Below are positions 1 through 8,366 of a stretch of 33,578 bases of DNA, piece after piece. The stretch is from an uncultured Demequina sp. (lineage in GTDB: Bacteria; Actinomycetota; Actinomycetes; Actinomycetales; Demequinaceae). The notes below the pieces were generated by a model. It was not told where the DNA came from, made no database searches, and saw only the letters and a program-made list of their open reading frames with translations. Location: assembly GCA_937925595.1 (NCBI GenBank), contig CALALQ010000469.1:1-33578 (forward strand). The letters run 5' to 3'. Positions within the stretch are counted from its first letter, which is position 1. Each line of letters begins with the position of its first letter. The translations under genes were made by a program, and so were the position numbers.

Positions 1-1817
1 TCCTGACCCTGCTTGACCGTCGAGACGAGCAGTCCGCCGGAGACGGCGATGCCGATCGCCAGCGTGAGCGCGAGCAGCGGCAGGACAGGAATTCGCTCGC
101 GGGACTTCGCGAGCGTGATGACTCCGGCAACGCCCTTGGTGCGCTTGGCGAAGAACTGGATCACGGCCATCGGAAGGGGATACAGGCGCACCACGATCAC
201 GACGACGGCAAGCGCGATGAGCACCGGCGCGGCCGCGAGGAAGGGGTCGATGCCCTCGGTGGTGGTCTGTAGCACGCTGCGGCCGCGCAGGCTCACTACT
301 GCTGCAGCGGCGACCACGATCGTGAGAGCTTCGAGCGTGAGCCTGCGAGCGCCGCGGGCCTTCGCGACCTTTGCACGGTCCTGACGGTTCGCGGCCTCCC
401 TGCGCCCGGTCCACATGCGTCGGGCCTGGAGGGCGCCAAGCACGGGAGCGCTGAGGGCAGAGACGATGGCCACCACTCGGAGCAGACCGCTCGAGGTCGA
501 CACGCCGGGCGTGATGACGTTTGCCGCGCCGATGCCAAGGGCAAGGCCCAACGCGGTGACGAGGAGCGACTCGAAGAGCAGTCGCAGCGCCGTCGAAGCG
601 ACCGAGGAGCCGCGAGCGCGCTCGAGCGCGATGTCGCTGTCGCGACGCGTCAGCACGAGCGCAGCCATGAGCGCGATGACCACAGCGGCCACGGACACCA
701 CTCCCGCGATGATGACCGACATCTGGGCCAGCGCGGCGCGAGCGCGAGCCGGGTACTCAGAGAGCGCCTCGTCGAGACCGGTGGAGACGTCGACGTTGAC
801 GCCCGCGTCCTCTCCCACGAGCGGCTTCGCGTCGGTGGGCAGTTCGCGCAGTTCGCGAGCAACCTCTGACGTGAGCGCGAGGTTCATCTTCTTGGGGTCC
901 ACGGTGATCTTCACCGTTCCCGGAACCGGCGCTCGCAGGGATCGCGTGATGCCCTCGAGGGTCTCCGCGCTGACCATGACCGTGCCGCGACGCACATCCG
1001 GGTTGGGCCCGCCGTCGATGACGACGGGGTTGACGAACTCTGGGTAGCGCTGCCACACCTCAGCGGAGGGGTCGGCTGCAGCAACGATGCCGGACACCTC
1101 GAGCTCCATGCTCTCGGCAGGGGTGCTGAGGAGCAGCCGGTCGCCGATGCCCAACTCGAGAGTGTCGGCCACCTCTTGGCTGATGGCGATCTGGGTGGGA
1201 GGAATCACGGCGCCCACACCGCTGATGTCCTCTGGCCGCGGCGGAGCCTCCGGCAGCTCTCCCTCCACGAGGGTCACGTCGGCGCCCGGCGCATGTCCAA
1301 ACTGGATGACGTCGCCGATCCGCTCGACCTGTTCAAGTTCTGACTGCGGGTTCTCGGCCTGCTCAGCCACAGCGTCGGCCGTCGCCGCCCATGCGATGCG
1401 GTTGGCGCGCGACAGGATCCACGCCTCGTGGCCGTCGACGACGGACGCGGTGTGCTGGGGAAGGTTGCCGATGATCGTCTCGCCAAGGCCAGCGAAGACG
1501 CTTGTGGGCAGGCCCCGAACAGAGCTGACGTTGTCGCCATGCGGGTTGCCGATCGGCACCTCGATGATGATGTCCGCGGCAGGACCCGCGCCAGCCACAG
1601 CGTCGGCGGCGCCCTCATCGATCGTGCGAGCGACGAGCTCCGGGCCTGAAAGCGACAGCACCGTCGCGAGCCCCACGATGAGGGCCGAACTGAGCACTAG
1701 CCACCGATCACGGATGAGCCGGCGCCGCACGAGCAGCCCCATCGCCGCGAAGGTGCCGGAATTGCGGGTGCCGCCGCCCTCGGGCGGCATGACCTCGATC
1801 GTCATCGTCTCTGTCAT
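1..1817 (-). CDS. FtsX-type ABC transporter permease, 3' end outside the window
   Basis: The frame is open from an ATG at 1817 through position 1, giving about 605 residues of an integral membrane permease. After a basic N-terminus (MGLLVRRRLIRDRW) there is one membrane helix near residues 40-60. A large extracytoplasmic domain of about 300 residues follows. Then comes an FtsX-like block with helices around residues 370-395 and 415-440; between them is a cytoplasmic loop reading RRDSDIALERARGSS, the usual FtsX/MacB coupling-loop style. More helices follow before the edge. The start overlaps the stop of the upstream permease by ATGA (1814-1817), so the two are translationally coupled and probably form one exporter or lipoprotein-release type complex with an ATPase that is not in the window. 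The substrate cannot be inferred. Two copies of the dispersed 12-mer lie in this gene. Confidence 0.85.
   Translation of the reverse strand, partial: MTETMTIEVMPPEGGGTRNSGTFAAMGLLVRRRLIRDRWLVLSSALIVGLATVLSLSGPELVARTIDEGAADAVAGAGPAADIIIEVPIGNPHGDNVSSVRGLPTSVFAGLGETIIGNLPQHTASVVDGHEAWILSRANRIAWAATADAVAEQAENPQSELEQVERIGDVIQFGHAPGADVTLVEGELPEAPPRPEDISGVGAVIPPTQIAISQEVADTLELGIGDRLLLSTPAESMELEVSGIVAAADPSAEVWQRYPEFVNPVVIDGGPNPDVRRGTVMVSAETLEGITRSLRAPVPGTVKITVDPKKMNLALTSEVARELRELPTDAKPLVGEDAGVNVDVSTGLDEALSEYPARARAALAQMSVIIAGVVSVAAVVIALMAALVLTRRDSDIALERARGSSVASTALRLLFESLLVTALGLALGIGAANVITPGVSTSSGLLRVVAIVSALSAPVLGALQARRMWTGRREAANRQDRAKVAKARGARRLTLEALTIVVAAAAVVSLRGRSVLQTTTEGIDPFLAAAPVLIALAVVVIVVRLYPLPMAVIQFFAKRTKGVAGVITLAKSRERIPVLPLLALTLAIGIAVSGGLLVSTVKQGQ
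1367..1378 (-). repeat. Dispersed 12-mer CCGACGCTGTGG, copy 1
   Basis: Exact copy, read as ADAV in the left-edge permease. Confidence 0.6.
1595..1606 (-). repeat. Dispersed 12-mer CCGACGCTGTGG, copy 2
   Basis: Exact copy, read as ADAV in the same permease, 228 bp from copy 1. Confidence 0.6.
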
Positions 1818-4800
1818 CGCTCATCACCGAGCCTCAGCATCTGCGCGGGCTTGATCCTGCGCAGCATGATGCTCACGATGAAGATCGACACGATGAGCAC
1901 GAGTGCGACCTCCGCGACAAGCAGTCCCAGAGCGTTCCAGGGCACGTCGATGATCACGTGGGGCAGGGGCGGCCTGCCATCGGCTCCCACGGACACGAGC
2001 GGCGCCACCAGGTAGCTGAGCGCAATGCCGAGGCCAAGGCCGAATACGAGTCCAAGCAGCGACAGGAAGCCGTTCTCGGAACTGACGATGCGCAGCAGCT
2101 GCCCTCTCAGCACGCCGATTGCGCGCATCTGCGCGAGCTCGATCTCGCGGGCTCTCACGGTGACGATCGCGTGCACCGCGAAGCCCAGTGCGGCGAGCAC
2201 CACTGCCGCTCCCGTCACGAGCCACAGGGCGGCCTGGATGGCGACGCGCAGCGGGTCGTTGGTGAGATCGTGCGCGAGCTGCGCCTTGGTGGAGATGTGC
2301 GCCCCTTCAGGCAGCGTCGCCGTGTAGGCGTCGATGTCCGCGTCGTCGAGCCCTATCCACCACTCTTGGGGCGAGAGCGCATCGCCTCCAGACTGAATGT
2401 TCGCAATCTGCAGCTGCTGGACGTTCGCCACGAGCGCCTGTCGGCCCATGAGCGATCCGGACAGCATGGGCACTCGCTCCGCGACGTACACAGGCACCTG
2501 GGTGTTCCCAATCTGGACGACGCCTTCTTCTCCCACGTCGATGCTCGTCGCATCGACGGCTGCGCCATTCGCGACAATCGGCAGGGGCAGGGAACGCTCG
2601 GCAGCGGTGAGTACGAGGGACGCAGGATTGCGCAGGAGTGCCGTCACCGAGGCGATGACGCGCATGTGAATCTGGTCGCCCTCTGGCGCGAGAGTGTCGA
2701 CGCCCACTCCGCGATTGGTGGCCGTCCAGCCGAGGCTGGCCGGAATCTCGAGAGGGGTTGCATCCACGACGCTCGGCACCCCCCGGACCGGAATCGCGAG
2801 CACGGGGGTCTCCGCGGTGATGTCGTCGATCGAGACGGTGAGAGCGAGCGGTCGGGTGTCGTCGATGCCCTCCGGCGGACCCTCGTTGAACGAGATCCAC
2901 ATTCCCTGGAGGCCCACGAGGTACAGCGGCGACTGAATGGTGGCGAGGTCTGAAGTGGTGCCGATGGTGCCGATGAGGTGATGCTCCTCACCGTTGAGAG
3001 CCACCTGACCCAGGGGGATCGTCTGGTAGTCGCCGGCCTCGCTGCGGATCACGGCGCGCAGCAGCAGGCGAACGTCGCCCATGTTCTGACTGGCCTCCGC
3101 GGTGACGTTCATCGACAGCTGCTGGGGCGTGCCGGGGATCGGGATGGGGTTGACCTCTTCCGGCGCCTTGCCACCGAGCGCGGCGGAGACGCGATAGCCG
3201 GCGATCTCATCGAGACGACCAACGCCATACGTCTTGAGCCCTTCGGTGTCGGTCGCGAGCAGGGTCATCGCGCGGCCCTGCACCTCGCCGTAATCGGGAG
3301 TGGCGCCAAACACTGCCACCTCGCGCACAACGCCCGACGCTGTGGTCGCGTAGGTGCCATCGTCCACCTGGGAGCGCTGGCCAAGGGCCGTTCCCTCAAT
3401 GTCCGTCACCACCGCATCCTGCGGGTGCTGGAAGTGCGCCTGGTCCTGCTGCGACTGGTGCCACGTGGTGAGGAAGGTGAGCGAGAACGTGCCGATCGAC
3501 ACCGCGAGCGTGAGCAGCAGGATCGCGGAGACTGCCCGAGCGGAGCGTCGGCCCACCTCCCAGGCGGCGAGGGGAAGGACGGCCTTGCGACCGCGAGCGG
3601 CGACGGCCTCGAGCACCTTGGAGGCCGGAGGAATGAGCCGCACGGCCACGAGCGCGCCCGCGAGCAGCGCGAGCGCGGGCCCGGCGGCGAGCAGCGGGTC
3701 CACGGAGGCGACGTCGTCGCCTGACAGGACGGGGGACTTGTAGTTCTTGAGCTGCCAATAGGCGAGGCCTGCGAGAGCGAGCACCGCGACGTCGAGTCCG
3801 GAGCGCTGGAAGGCCGCGCGGCGGCCGGGTCGCGAGCGGGCCTGCTCCGCGTCGACGAAGCTCGTCTGCCTGCGTGCGAGCGGCGCGACGAGGACGATGA
3901 TCAGGATGACGCCAACGACCGCGGTCACGGCCCATGTGAAGGTGGGGATGCCAGGGTCAATGTCCATCCCGGCGTCGACCATCACGGGGGTGGTGGCGAG
4001 AGCGAGGAAGACCAGTCGCGCGAGGGGTGCCGCCGCGGCCGCGGTGATGATGCCAAGCGCGACGGCCTCGATGAGGCCGAGCCTGAACAGCTGCCGCCCA
4101 GAGCTTCCGCGAGCGATCATGAGGTGCTGCTCGGCGTAGCGGCGCTCCGCCATGAGACGGGCGGTCTGGCTCAGCGCCGCGACGGCGAGCACCAGCAGCA
4201 GCAATCCCGTGACGAGCACAGAGGAGCGGGTGACGGCGAGTGATCCCACGACTCCACCGAGCGTGTCTCCGACGCTCGTGACGACCTCGGTGCCGCTTCC
4301 CGCATCGCCGACGCTGCGGGTCAGGATGCGCTCGAAGCTCTCGAGTCGCGACAGCACCTCGTTGACTTCGGTGAGTGAGGTCGCCGAGAAGTCTGGGGTG
4401 TAGCTGAGCATCACGGTGTCGACGGGGAGGGTCTCGATCTCCTCGATGGCCGTGTAGATGGGGCCAAAGCCGTCGGTGGTGACCATTCCGCCGGTGAAGG
4501 GGACCACGACGTCGGGCCGGTGGGCGGAGCCGCCGAGGCGATCAAGCAGCCACACAGGATCGTCAGGATCGTTGACCGTGTAGGTGCCGACGACCTTGAA
4601 ATCGGCCCTGTCCTTGCGGTCCGCGTAGTTGGCGAGGCCGAACTCGTCGCCGATCTCGATGTCGAGGTCGTGCAGCAGCGCGGGCGGCACGAGCACCTCT
4701 ACGGGTCCAGTGCTGGTGGGCTGGGGCAGCTGGCCTGAGCGGACCGTGACGCGATCGTCCATCGCGTCGGTGAAGCCGAGGTAGGCGAGCGCGCCCGACC

Positions 4801-5131
4801 GGTCTTCGCGGGCGAGCGCGAGCAGCGAGCCCTGGACCGTGACGGTGCGCGTGTAGGGGATGTCGCCGAACAGCTCAGTGGCCGCCCCGTCCGCGCCAGT
4901 GATGACGCCTGCGACGGTGTCCTCGACGTCCATGCGCACATCGAACTGGGTCTGCTCTGCGGTCGCATTCTTGAGCGCGGCGCGAGCGGCGGTGGTCTCG
5001 GTTGCCGCGGCGAGCAGGTACAGGGTCGCGAGCAGGGTGGACGCAAGCACGGAGACGGCGAGCACCACAGCGAGGAAGGCCCACTGGATGCGCGACCGCC
5101 TCACAGTTAGGCGAACTCGCCACGGTCTCAC
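1814..5131 (-). CDS. Large FtsX/MacB-type ABC transporter permease
   Basis: The gene encodes about 1105 residues. A helix near residues 17-40 is followed by an extracytoplasmic domain (MacB periplasmic-core style, to about residue 300) and a first FtsX block of several helices (about 310-430). After a further helix pair comes a second large extracytoplasmic domain (about 520-940). The second FtsX block is at the C-terminus, with the loop REIELAQMRAIGVLRGQ, a hallmark of this family. The double-domain architecture and the coupled downstream permease suggest an envelope exporter that handles large or hydrophobic substrates. The start is uncertain: I chose GTG at 5131, 11 nt after an AAAGGGG sequence. 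GTG at 5143 and a TTG at 5224 are in the same frame, but the latter would place the terminator hairpin at 5156-5177 inside the coding region. Confidence 0.85.
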   Translation of the reverse strand: MRPWRVRLTVRRSRIQWAFLAVVLAVSVLASTLLATLYLLAAATETTAARAALKNATAEQTQFDVRMDVEDTVAGVITGADGAATELFGDIPYTRTVTVQGSLLALAREDRSGALAYLGFTDAMDDRVTVRSGQLPQPTSTGPVEVLVPPALLHDLDIEIGDEFGLANYADRKDRADFKVVGTYTVNDPDDPVWLLDRLGGSAHRPDVVVPFTGGMVTTDGFGPIYTAIEEIETLPVDTVMLSYTPDFSATSLTEVNEVLSRLESFERILTRSVGDAGSGTEVVTSVGDTLGGVVGSLAVTRSSVLVTGLLLLVLAVAALSQTARLMAERRYAEQHLMIARGSSGRQLFRLGLIEAVALGIITAAAAAPLARLVFLALATTPVMVDAGMDIDPGIPTFTWAVTAVVGVILIIVLVAPLARRQTSFVDAEQARSRPGRRAAFQRSGLDVAVLALAGLAYWQLKNYKSPVLSGDDVASVDPLLAAGPALALLAGALVAVRLIPPASKVLEAVAARGRKAVLPLAAWEVGRRSARAVSAILLLTLAVSIGTFSLTFLTTWHQSQQDQAHFQHPQDAVVTDIEGTALGQRSQVDDGTYATTASGVVREVAVFGATPDYGEVQGRAMTLLATDTEGLKTYGVGRLDEIAGYRVSAALGGKAPEEVNPIPIPGTPQQLSMNVTAEASQNMGDVRLLLRAVIRSEAGDYQTIPLGQVALNGEEHHLIGTIGTTSDLATIQSPLYLVGLQGMWISFNEGPPEGIDDTRPLALTVSIDDITAETPVLAIPVRGVPSVVDATPLEIPASLGWTATNRGVGVDTLAPEGDQIHMRVIASVTALLRNPASLVLTAAERSLPLPIVANGAAVDATSIDVGEEGVVQIGNTQVPVYVAERVPMLSGSLMGRQALVANVQQLQIANIQSGGDALSPQEWWIGLDDADIDAYTATLPEGAHISTKAQLAHDLTNDPLRVAIQAALWLVTGAAVVLAALGFAVHAIVTVRAREIELAQMRAIGVLRGQLLRIVSSENGFLSLLGLVFGLGLGIALSYLVAPLVSVGADGRPPLPHVIIDVPWNALGLLVAEVALVLIVSIFIVSIMLRRIKPAQMLRLGDER
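3334..3345 (+). repeat. Dispersed 12-mer CCGACGCTGTGG, copy 3
   Basis: Exact copy on the non-coding strand of the large permease gene; the coding strand reads TTAS. Confidence 0.6.
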
Positions 5132-5155
5132 GCCGGTCAACACCCCTTTGCGTTG

Positions 5156-5177
5156 AAAAGGCGACCCCGCGGTCGCC
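5156..5177 (-). terminator. Hairpin with T-run downstream of the fluoride-channel genes
   Basis: Read on the minus strand, a perfect 7-bp stem (GGCGACC / GGTCGCC, plus-strand arms at 5160-5166 and 5171-5177, loop of 4) is followed directly by TTTT. This is the form of an intrinsic terminator for the operon ending at 5242. It lies only about 25 nt before the likely start of the next permease gene on the same strand, so it could also act as an attenuator for that gene. Confidence 0.6.
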
Positions 5178-5241
5178 GCCTCACCATCCTCGCCCCTTTG
5201 CCAACCGCCCCGGAACGAACCCAAACCCCGTTATCGAATCG

Positions 5242-5604
5242 TTATGCTCCCACCAGCACCCAGCCCAGCACGGCCGCCGCCAGGCCCGACGCTGTGGTCA
5301 CCGTGAGATACCAGGCCGCACCAGAGCGCCGGCCCGCCTGCCACAGCGTCACCGCATCCAAGGCGAGGGAGGAGAACGTGGTGAGACCGCCGGCCGCGCC
5401 CGTCGCGAGGACCACGAACACCCAGTCGCCGGCGCCGTCGTGGACCGCTCGTGCCGCGCCCGCGAGAAGGGCCGTTCCCACCACGTTGGCGACGACCGTC
5501 GGCCACGGGAATCCGTGGGGCCGACGCAGCAGTCCCAGTGCATAACGGCCGGCGCTCGCGACCCCGCAGGCGACGATCGCGGCGACATAGACCCAGGCAC
5601 TCAT
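5242..5604 (-). CDS. crcB: Fluoride-specific ion channel Fluc/CrcB, second subunit
   Basis: A 120-residue protein with four hydrophobic helices, the size of a Fluc fluoride channel subunit. Family motifs are visible: a GRYALG segment in helix 1 (about residues 18-23), N-x-VG in helix 2, and GGLTTFSSLALD (about residues 70-81), which forms the helix break that binds the central sodium ion and carries the phenylalanine pathway. Its ATG overlaps the stop of the preceding crcB gene (ATGA at 5601-5604). Paired crcB genes of this kind usually make an antiparallel heterodimer, each gene with fixed topology. The role is passive export of toxic fluoride across the cytoplasmic membrane. Two oppositely oriented copies of the dispersed motif (5286-5297 and the 10-mer at 5341-5350) sit in this gene. 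Confidence 0.9.
   Translation of the reverse strand: MSAWVYVAAIVACGVASAGRYALGLLRRPHGFPWPTVVANVVGTALLAGAARAVHDGAGDWVFVVLATGAAGGLTTFSSLALDAVTLWQAGRRSGAAWYLTVTTASGLAAAVLGWVLVGA
5286..5297 (+). repeat. Dispersed 12-mer CCGACGCTGTGG, copy 4
   Basis: Exact copy in the second crcB gene (coding strand TTAS). A 10-base partial copy faces it at 5341-5350. Confidence 0.6.
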
Positions 5605-5972
5605 GCGGCAGCCCTCATCCGCCGCCGCTCGGCAAGAGCGAAGCCCGCCCACGCGGCGAGCGTGCATACGAGCATCGAGACGATGAGCACCGCGACGCTC
5701 ACGAGGGCGCCGCTGTCCGTGACGTATCCCATCGCGGCGATTCCGGAAAACGTCGTGAAGCCTCCGAGCAGGCCCGGTCCCAACAGCGGCCACAGGTGGC
5801 GCCGGCCGCCCCACAGCACCGCAACCACACCGATCATGAACGAGCCGACGAGGTTGATGACGAGCAGCTGCCACGGGATGCCCGTGCCGGTATCCCACAC
5901 CAGGCCGATGGTCAGTCGCGCGCCGCCGCCGAGGCAGCCGCCCACAAAGGCGAGAACCAGTCGGGAAATCAC
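5601..5972 (-). CDS. crcB: Fluoride-specific ion channel Fluc/CrcB, first subunit
   Basis: A 123-residue, four-helix protein. It has the full Fluc signature: GGGARLTIG in helix 1, INLVGSFMIG in helix 2 (the pore-lining Asn and GSF), and GGFTTFSG in helix 3. The GTG start at 5972 overlaps the stop of the upstream DUF2505 gene (GTGA, 5969-5972), and its own stop overlaps the next crcB gene, so all three are coupled. As in other two-gene Fluc systems, it should pair with its neighbour as a dual-topology heterodimer. I see no fluoride riboswitch upstream of the operon. The basic C-terminal tail (ERRRMRAAA) suggests a cytoplasmic C-terminus. Confidence 0.92.
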   Translation of the reverse strand: MISRLVLAFVGGCLGGGARLTIGLVWDTGTGIPWQLLVINLVGSFMIGVVAVLWGGRRHLWPLLGPGLLGGFTTFSGIAAMGYVTDSGALVSVAVLIVSMLVCTLAAWAGFALAERRRMRAAA

Positions 5973-6460
5973 TTCTCGAGCCAGGCGTCTGCCGCCTCGA
6001 GCTCCTGGGCGAGGCCCTTGACCACCGCGTCGGCGAGCGTCTTCTCGATCATTCCGCCGAAGAGCGGAACGGAGACCTTGACGTCTCCGGTTGCAAGAAA
6101 CGTGGTGGTGTCGCCATTCGCGGTGAGGCCGATTGCGCCTGAGACGTGTCCCGGCGCGCCAACGATCTCGACGGCGAAGGTGCCCACTCGGCCCTCTGGC
6201 TCCGGCTCCTGCCAGGCCTCCGTGTAGCGCACGTGAAGATCAGAGCCCACGAAGGAGCGGAACTCGCTGGGAATCGAGCTCGCCGGCACGGTGCGGCGGA
6301 TGTAGACGGTGAACGCCGAGTCTGCGGTGCCGTCGATCCAGACCTCGCCCTCATCGCTTCCTGAGGCTTGAGCCCGGCGCTGTGCGAACGCGAGGTCGGC
6401 GAACATCGCGACGACGCGATCGAGCGGCGCGGCGAACACGTGCTGGTGAGTGAACTCCAC
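5969..6460 (-). CDS. DUF2505 domain protein (SRPBCC/START-like fold)
   Basis: A 163-residue protein matching, by reading, the actinobacterial DUF2505 family: an N-terminal MEFTHQHVFAAPLDRVVAMF segment, alternating beta-strand-like stretches (about residues 45-135), and a long C-terminal amphipathic helix (about 138-163). This pattern is that of a SRPBCC/START-like hydrophobic-ligand fold. No signal peptide is visible, so it should be cytoplasmic. The GTG start at 6460 is set by a strong AGGAGGGG ribosome site five bases upstream. It is the first gene of the fluoride-channel operon, overlapping crcB by four bases. A functional link to fluoride is not known and may only reflect shared transcription. 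Confidence 0.85.
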   Translation of the reverse strand: MEFTHQHVFAAPLDRVVAMFADLAFAQRRAQASGSDEGEVWIDGTADSAFTVYIRRTVPASSIPSEFRSFVGSDLHVRYTEAWQEPEPEGRVGTFAVEIVGAPGHVSGAIGLTANGDTTTFLATGDVKVSVPLFGGMIEKTLADAVVKGLAQELEAADAWLEK

Positions 6461-6481
6461 TGAACCCCTCCTAGTGAGGCA

Positions 6482-6487
6482 AGGCTA
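6482..6487 (-). promoter_or_regulatory. Candidate -10 box of the DUF2505-crcB-crcB operon
   Basis: Reads TAGCCT on the minus strand and would start transcription near 6475. That leaves a leader of about 15 nt containing the AGGAGGGG ribosome site. No clear -35 box is visible. Confidence 0.4.
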
Positions 6488-6507
6488 CCCCGGTCTCGCA
6501 GGGGCCA

Positions 6508-6513
6508 TAGGCT
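6508..6513 (+). promoter_or_regulatory. -10 box of a leaderless promoter for the PdtaS-like kinase
   Basis: TAGGCT ends six bases before the GTG start at 6520, with no ribosome site between. Transcription from this box would begin at or next to the start codon. Confidence 0.6.
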
Positions 6514-6519
6514 TGTCCC

Positions 6520-7968
6520 GTGGCCACCCTGCGAGAGACCGCCGAGCGATACGGTCCCCTCACCGACGAGGAGGCCGAGTGGCTCGCCTCCCTCATCGCC
6601 GACTGGCAGATCGTCGCGGACCTGTCCTTTGCCGACCTCATCCTGTGGAGGGCGGTTGGCGAGGGGTTTGTCGCTATTGCCCAGTGCCGACCCTCAACCG
6701 GGCCCACCGTGCACCTCGACGATGTCGTGGGCACCATGGCGGCAGCAGGTCGCATCGCCCACTTGCAGCGCGCGCTCGACGAGGGCGGCATCGTCGCCTC
6801 GCGAGAGCCGCGCTGGGACGAGACCTATGCGGTGCGCGAGGACGCGCTTCCAGTCGTGATGCACGGCAAGCCCATCGCCGTGCTGACGCGAGAGGTGTCG
6901 CAGGCGGTGTCTCGCTCCTCGAGCCGCCTTGAGCTCAACTACAAGGGAGCCGCCGACGACATCCTGCGGATGATCACTCGCGGCGAGTACCCCGTCCACA
7001 CCGCCGTCACGGGCCCGCGGCGCGGCGCCCCTCGTGTTGGCGACGGCGTGCTCCGTCTCGACGCGTCAGGTCACGTGATGTACGCGTCTCCCAATGCACT
7101 GTCGTGTTTCCACCGCCTGGGCGTCATCGGCTCGCTCATGAACCGGTCGCTTCCGCAGGTCACGAGCGAGCTGGTCACCGACAAGGGACTCGTCAACGAA
7201 ACGCTCGCAATGGTCGTCGCGGGCCGCGCCGCGTGGCGCACCGACCTCGAGGCCAATGGCGCTTGCCTGTCGCTGCGCGCTCTGCCGGTCTTGGATCGCG
7301 GCGCTCGGGTGGGCGCCGTGCTGCTGTGCCGCGACGTGACGGAACTGCGTCGCCGCGAGCGAGAGCTCATCACCAAGGACGCGACGATCCGCGAGATCCA
7401 TCACCGCGTGAAGAACAACCTGCAGACCGTTGCGGCGCTGCTGCGCCTCCAGTCGCGCAGGGTCGAGGCGCCGGAGGCGAAAGAGGCGCTCGCTGAGGCG
7501 ATGCGTCGGGTCTCGACCATCGCGCTCGTGCACGAGACGCTCTCGGGAACGCTCGACGAACTGGTCAACTTCGACGATCTCGCTGCCCGCTCCATTCGCA
7601 TGGCGGCAGAGGTGGCTTCCCCAGGGGTGCAGGTGAAGATCGTCAACGAGGGAGACTTCGGCCTGATCCCTGCTCAGTATGCGTCATCGCTTGCGCTCGT
7701 CATCACGGAGCTCGTGACTAACGCCGTGGAGCACGGCTTCGAGGGCAGGGAGCGTGGCACCATCACCGTCACGGCGCAGCGCGAAGGGGACACCGTTCGC
7801 GTGGTCATTGCCGACGACGGCGTGGGTCTCACGCATGAGCCGTCAGGCCTGGGCTCGTCGATTGTGCGCACGCTCGTGGAGAACGAGCTGGGCGGCCAGA
7901 TCACCTGGCATGGAACAGACCAAGGCTCCGCCGTCGAACTGACGGCACAGGTCGGTGAAGGGCGCTGA
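6520..7968 (+). CDS. pdtaS: PdtaS-like sensor histidine kinase
   Basis: A 482-residue soluble kinase with the domain order of mycobacterial PdtaS. Residues 1-155 form the GAF-like N-terminal sensor (DADLxxAD-like WQIVADLSFADLILW near 29-43). Residues about 170-285 form a PAS-like domain. Residues about 286-365 are a HisKA_2 dimerisation domain with the phospho-acceptor motif REIHHRVKNNLQ (His294/295). The C-terminus is an HATPase_c domain with N-box ELVTNAVEHGF (Asn401), a DDGVGL G1 box and GLGSSIVRTL. There are no membrane helices, so it senses a cytoplasmic signal. In this family the partner is PdtaR, an ANTAR-domain antiterminator; no pdtaR lies nearby, so the kinase is an orphan. The GTG start at 6520 fits the leaderless promoter. 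Confidence 0.88.
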   Translation: MATLRETAERYGPLTDEEAEWLASLIADWQIVADLSFADLILWRAVGEGFVAIAQCRPSTGPTVHLDDVVGTMAAAGRIAHLQRALDEGGIVASREPRWDETYAVREDALPVVMHGKPIAVLTREVSQAVSRSSSRLELNYKGAADDILRMITRGEYPVHTAVTGPRRGAPRVGDGVLRLDASGHVMYASPNALSCFHRLGVIGSLMNRSLPQVTSELVTDKGLVNETLAMVVAGRAAWRTDLEANGACLSLRALPVLDRGARVGAVLLCRDVTELRRRERELITKDATIREIHHRVKNNLQTVAALLRLQSRRVEAPEAKEALAEAMRRVSTIALVHETLSGTLDELVNFDDLAARSIRMAAEVASPGVQVKIVNEGDFGLIPAQYASSLALVITELVTNAVEHGFEGRERGTITVTAQREGDTVRVVIADDGVGLTHEPSGLGSSIVRTLVENELGGQITWHGTDQGSAVELTAQVGEGR

Positions 7969-7991
7969 GCGCCTACATACCTGGGGCTGCG

Positions 7992-8246
7992 TTACTTGGC
8001 GGCGCGGCGAGCGCGGGCAGCGCGGCGCTTGAGCGAGCGACGCTCGTCCTCGGACAGACCGCCCCACACGCCAGAGTCCTGGTTGTGCTCCATGGCCCAC
8101 TGGAGGCACGTCTCGCGCACCTCGCAGGTGTTGCACACGGCCTTTGCCCGCTCGATCTGAACGAGCGCCGGGCCGGTGTTCCCCACGGGGAAGAAGAGCT
8201 CGGGGTCGTCAGCATCGAGGCAAGCAGCGCGGTCGCGCCAATCCAT
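7992..8246 (-). CDS. whiB1: WhiB1-like iron-sulfur transcriptional regulator
   Basis: An 84-residue Wbl protein. The four cluster cysteines are Cys9, Cys38, Cys41 and Cys47, in the C-x2-C-x5-C arrangement. They are followed by the GVWGG turn (59-63) and a basic C-terminus (RRSLKRRAARARRAAK) that contacts DNA. MDWRDRAACL and FFPVGNTGPALVQI closely resemble WhiB1 of mycobacteria, where the [4Fe-4S] protein binds the primary sigma factor and responds to nitric oxide. The ATG at 8246 has an AAGGAG ribosome site five bases upstream; longer in-frame extensions lack family similarity. It is transcribed divergently from the small membrane protein gene at 8418. A 19-bp inverted repeat overlaps its likely -35 box. 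Confidence 0.92.
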   Translation of the reverse strand: MDWRDRAACLDADDPELFFPVGNTGPALVQIERAKAVCNTCEVRETCLQWAMEHNQDSGVWGGLSEDERRSLKRRAARARRAAK

Positions 8247-8337
8247 GGTTTCTCCTTGGGAGACTAGGCAAGGCGCGAGCAGGCCAGGTCGGGTGGGACG
8301 GGGTCTGCTGCCGCGCTCTCGCGGTTGCACTTCATCT

Positions 8338-8366
8338 AGGTTCTCACGGTTGGGAACCCCTGACAA
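8338..8366 (-). promoter_or_regulatory. Candidate whiB1 promoter
   Basis: On the minus strand TTGTCA (8366-8361) is followed after 17 bases by GAACCT (8343-8338). This gives a start near 8331 and a leader of about 85 nt. The -10 box is a weak match, so this is a proposal. Confidence 0.4.

Noticed and set aside
6461..6519. Fluoride riboswitch (crcB motif) ahead of the fluoride channel operon
   Set aside because: The gap to the divergent kinase gene is only 59 bp, the predicted leader is about 15 nt, and the conserved riboswitch core is not seen.
8261..8266. TAGTCT as the whiB1 -10 box
   Set aside because: Its transcription start would fall inside the AAGGAG ribosome site that clearly serves the ATG at 8246.
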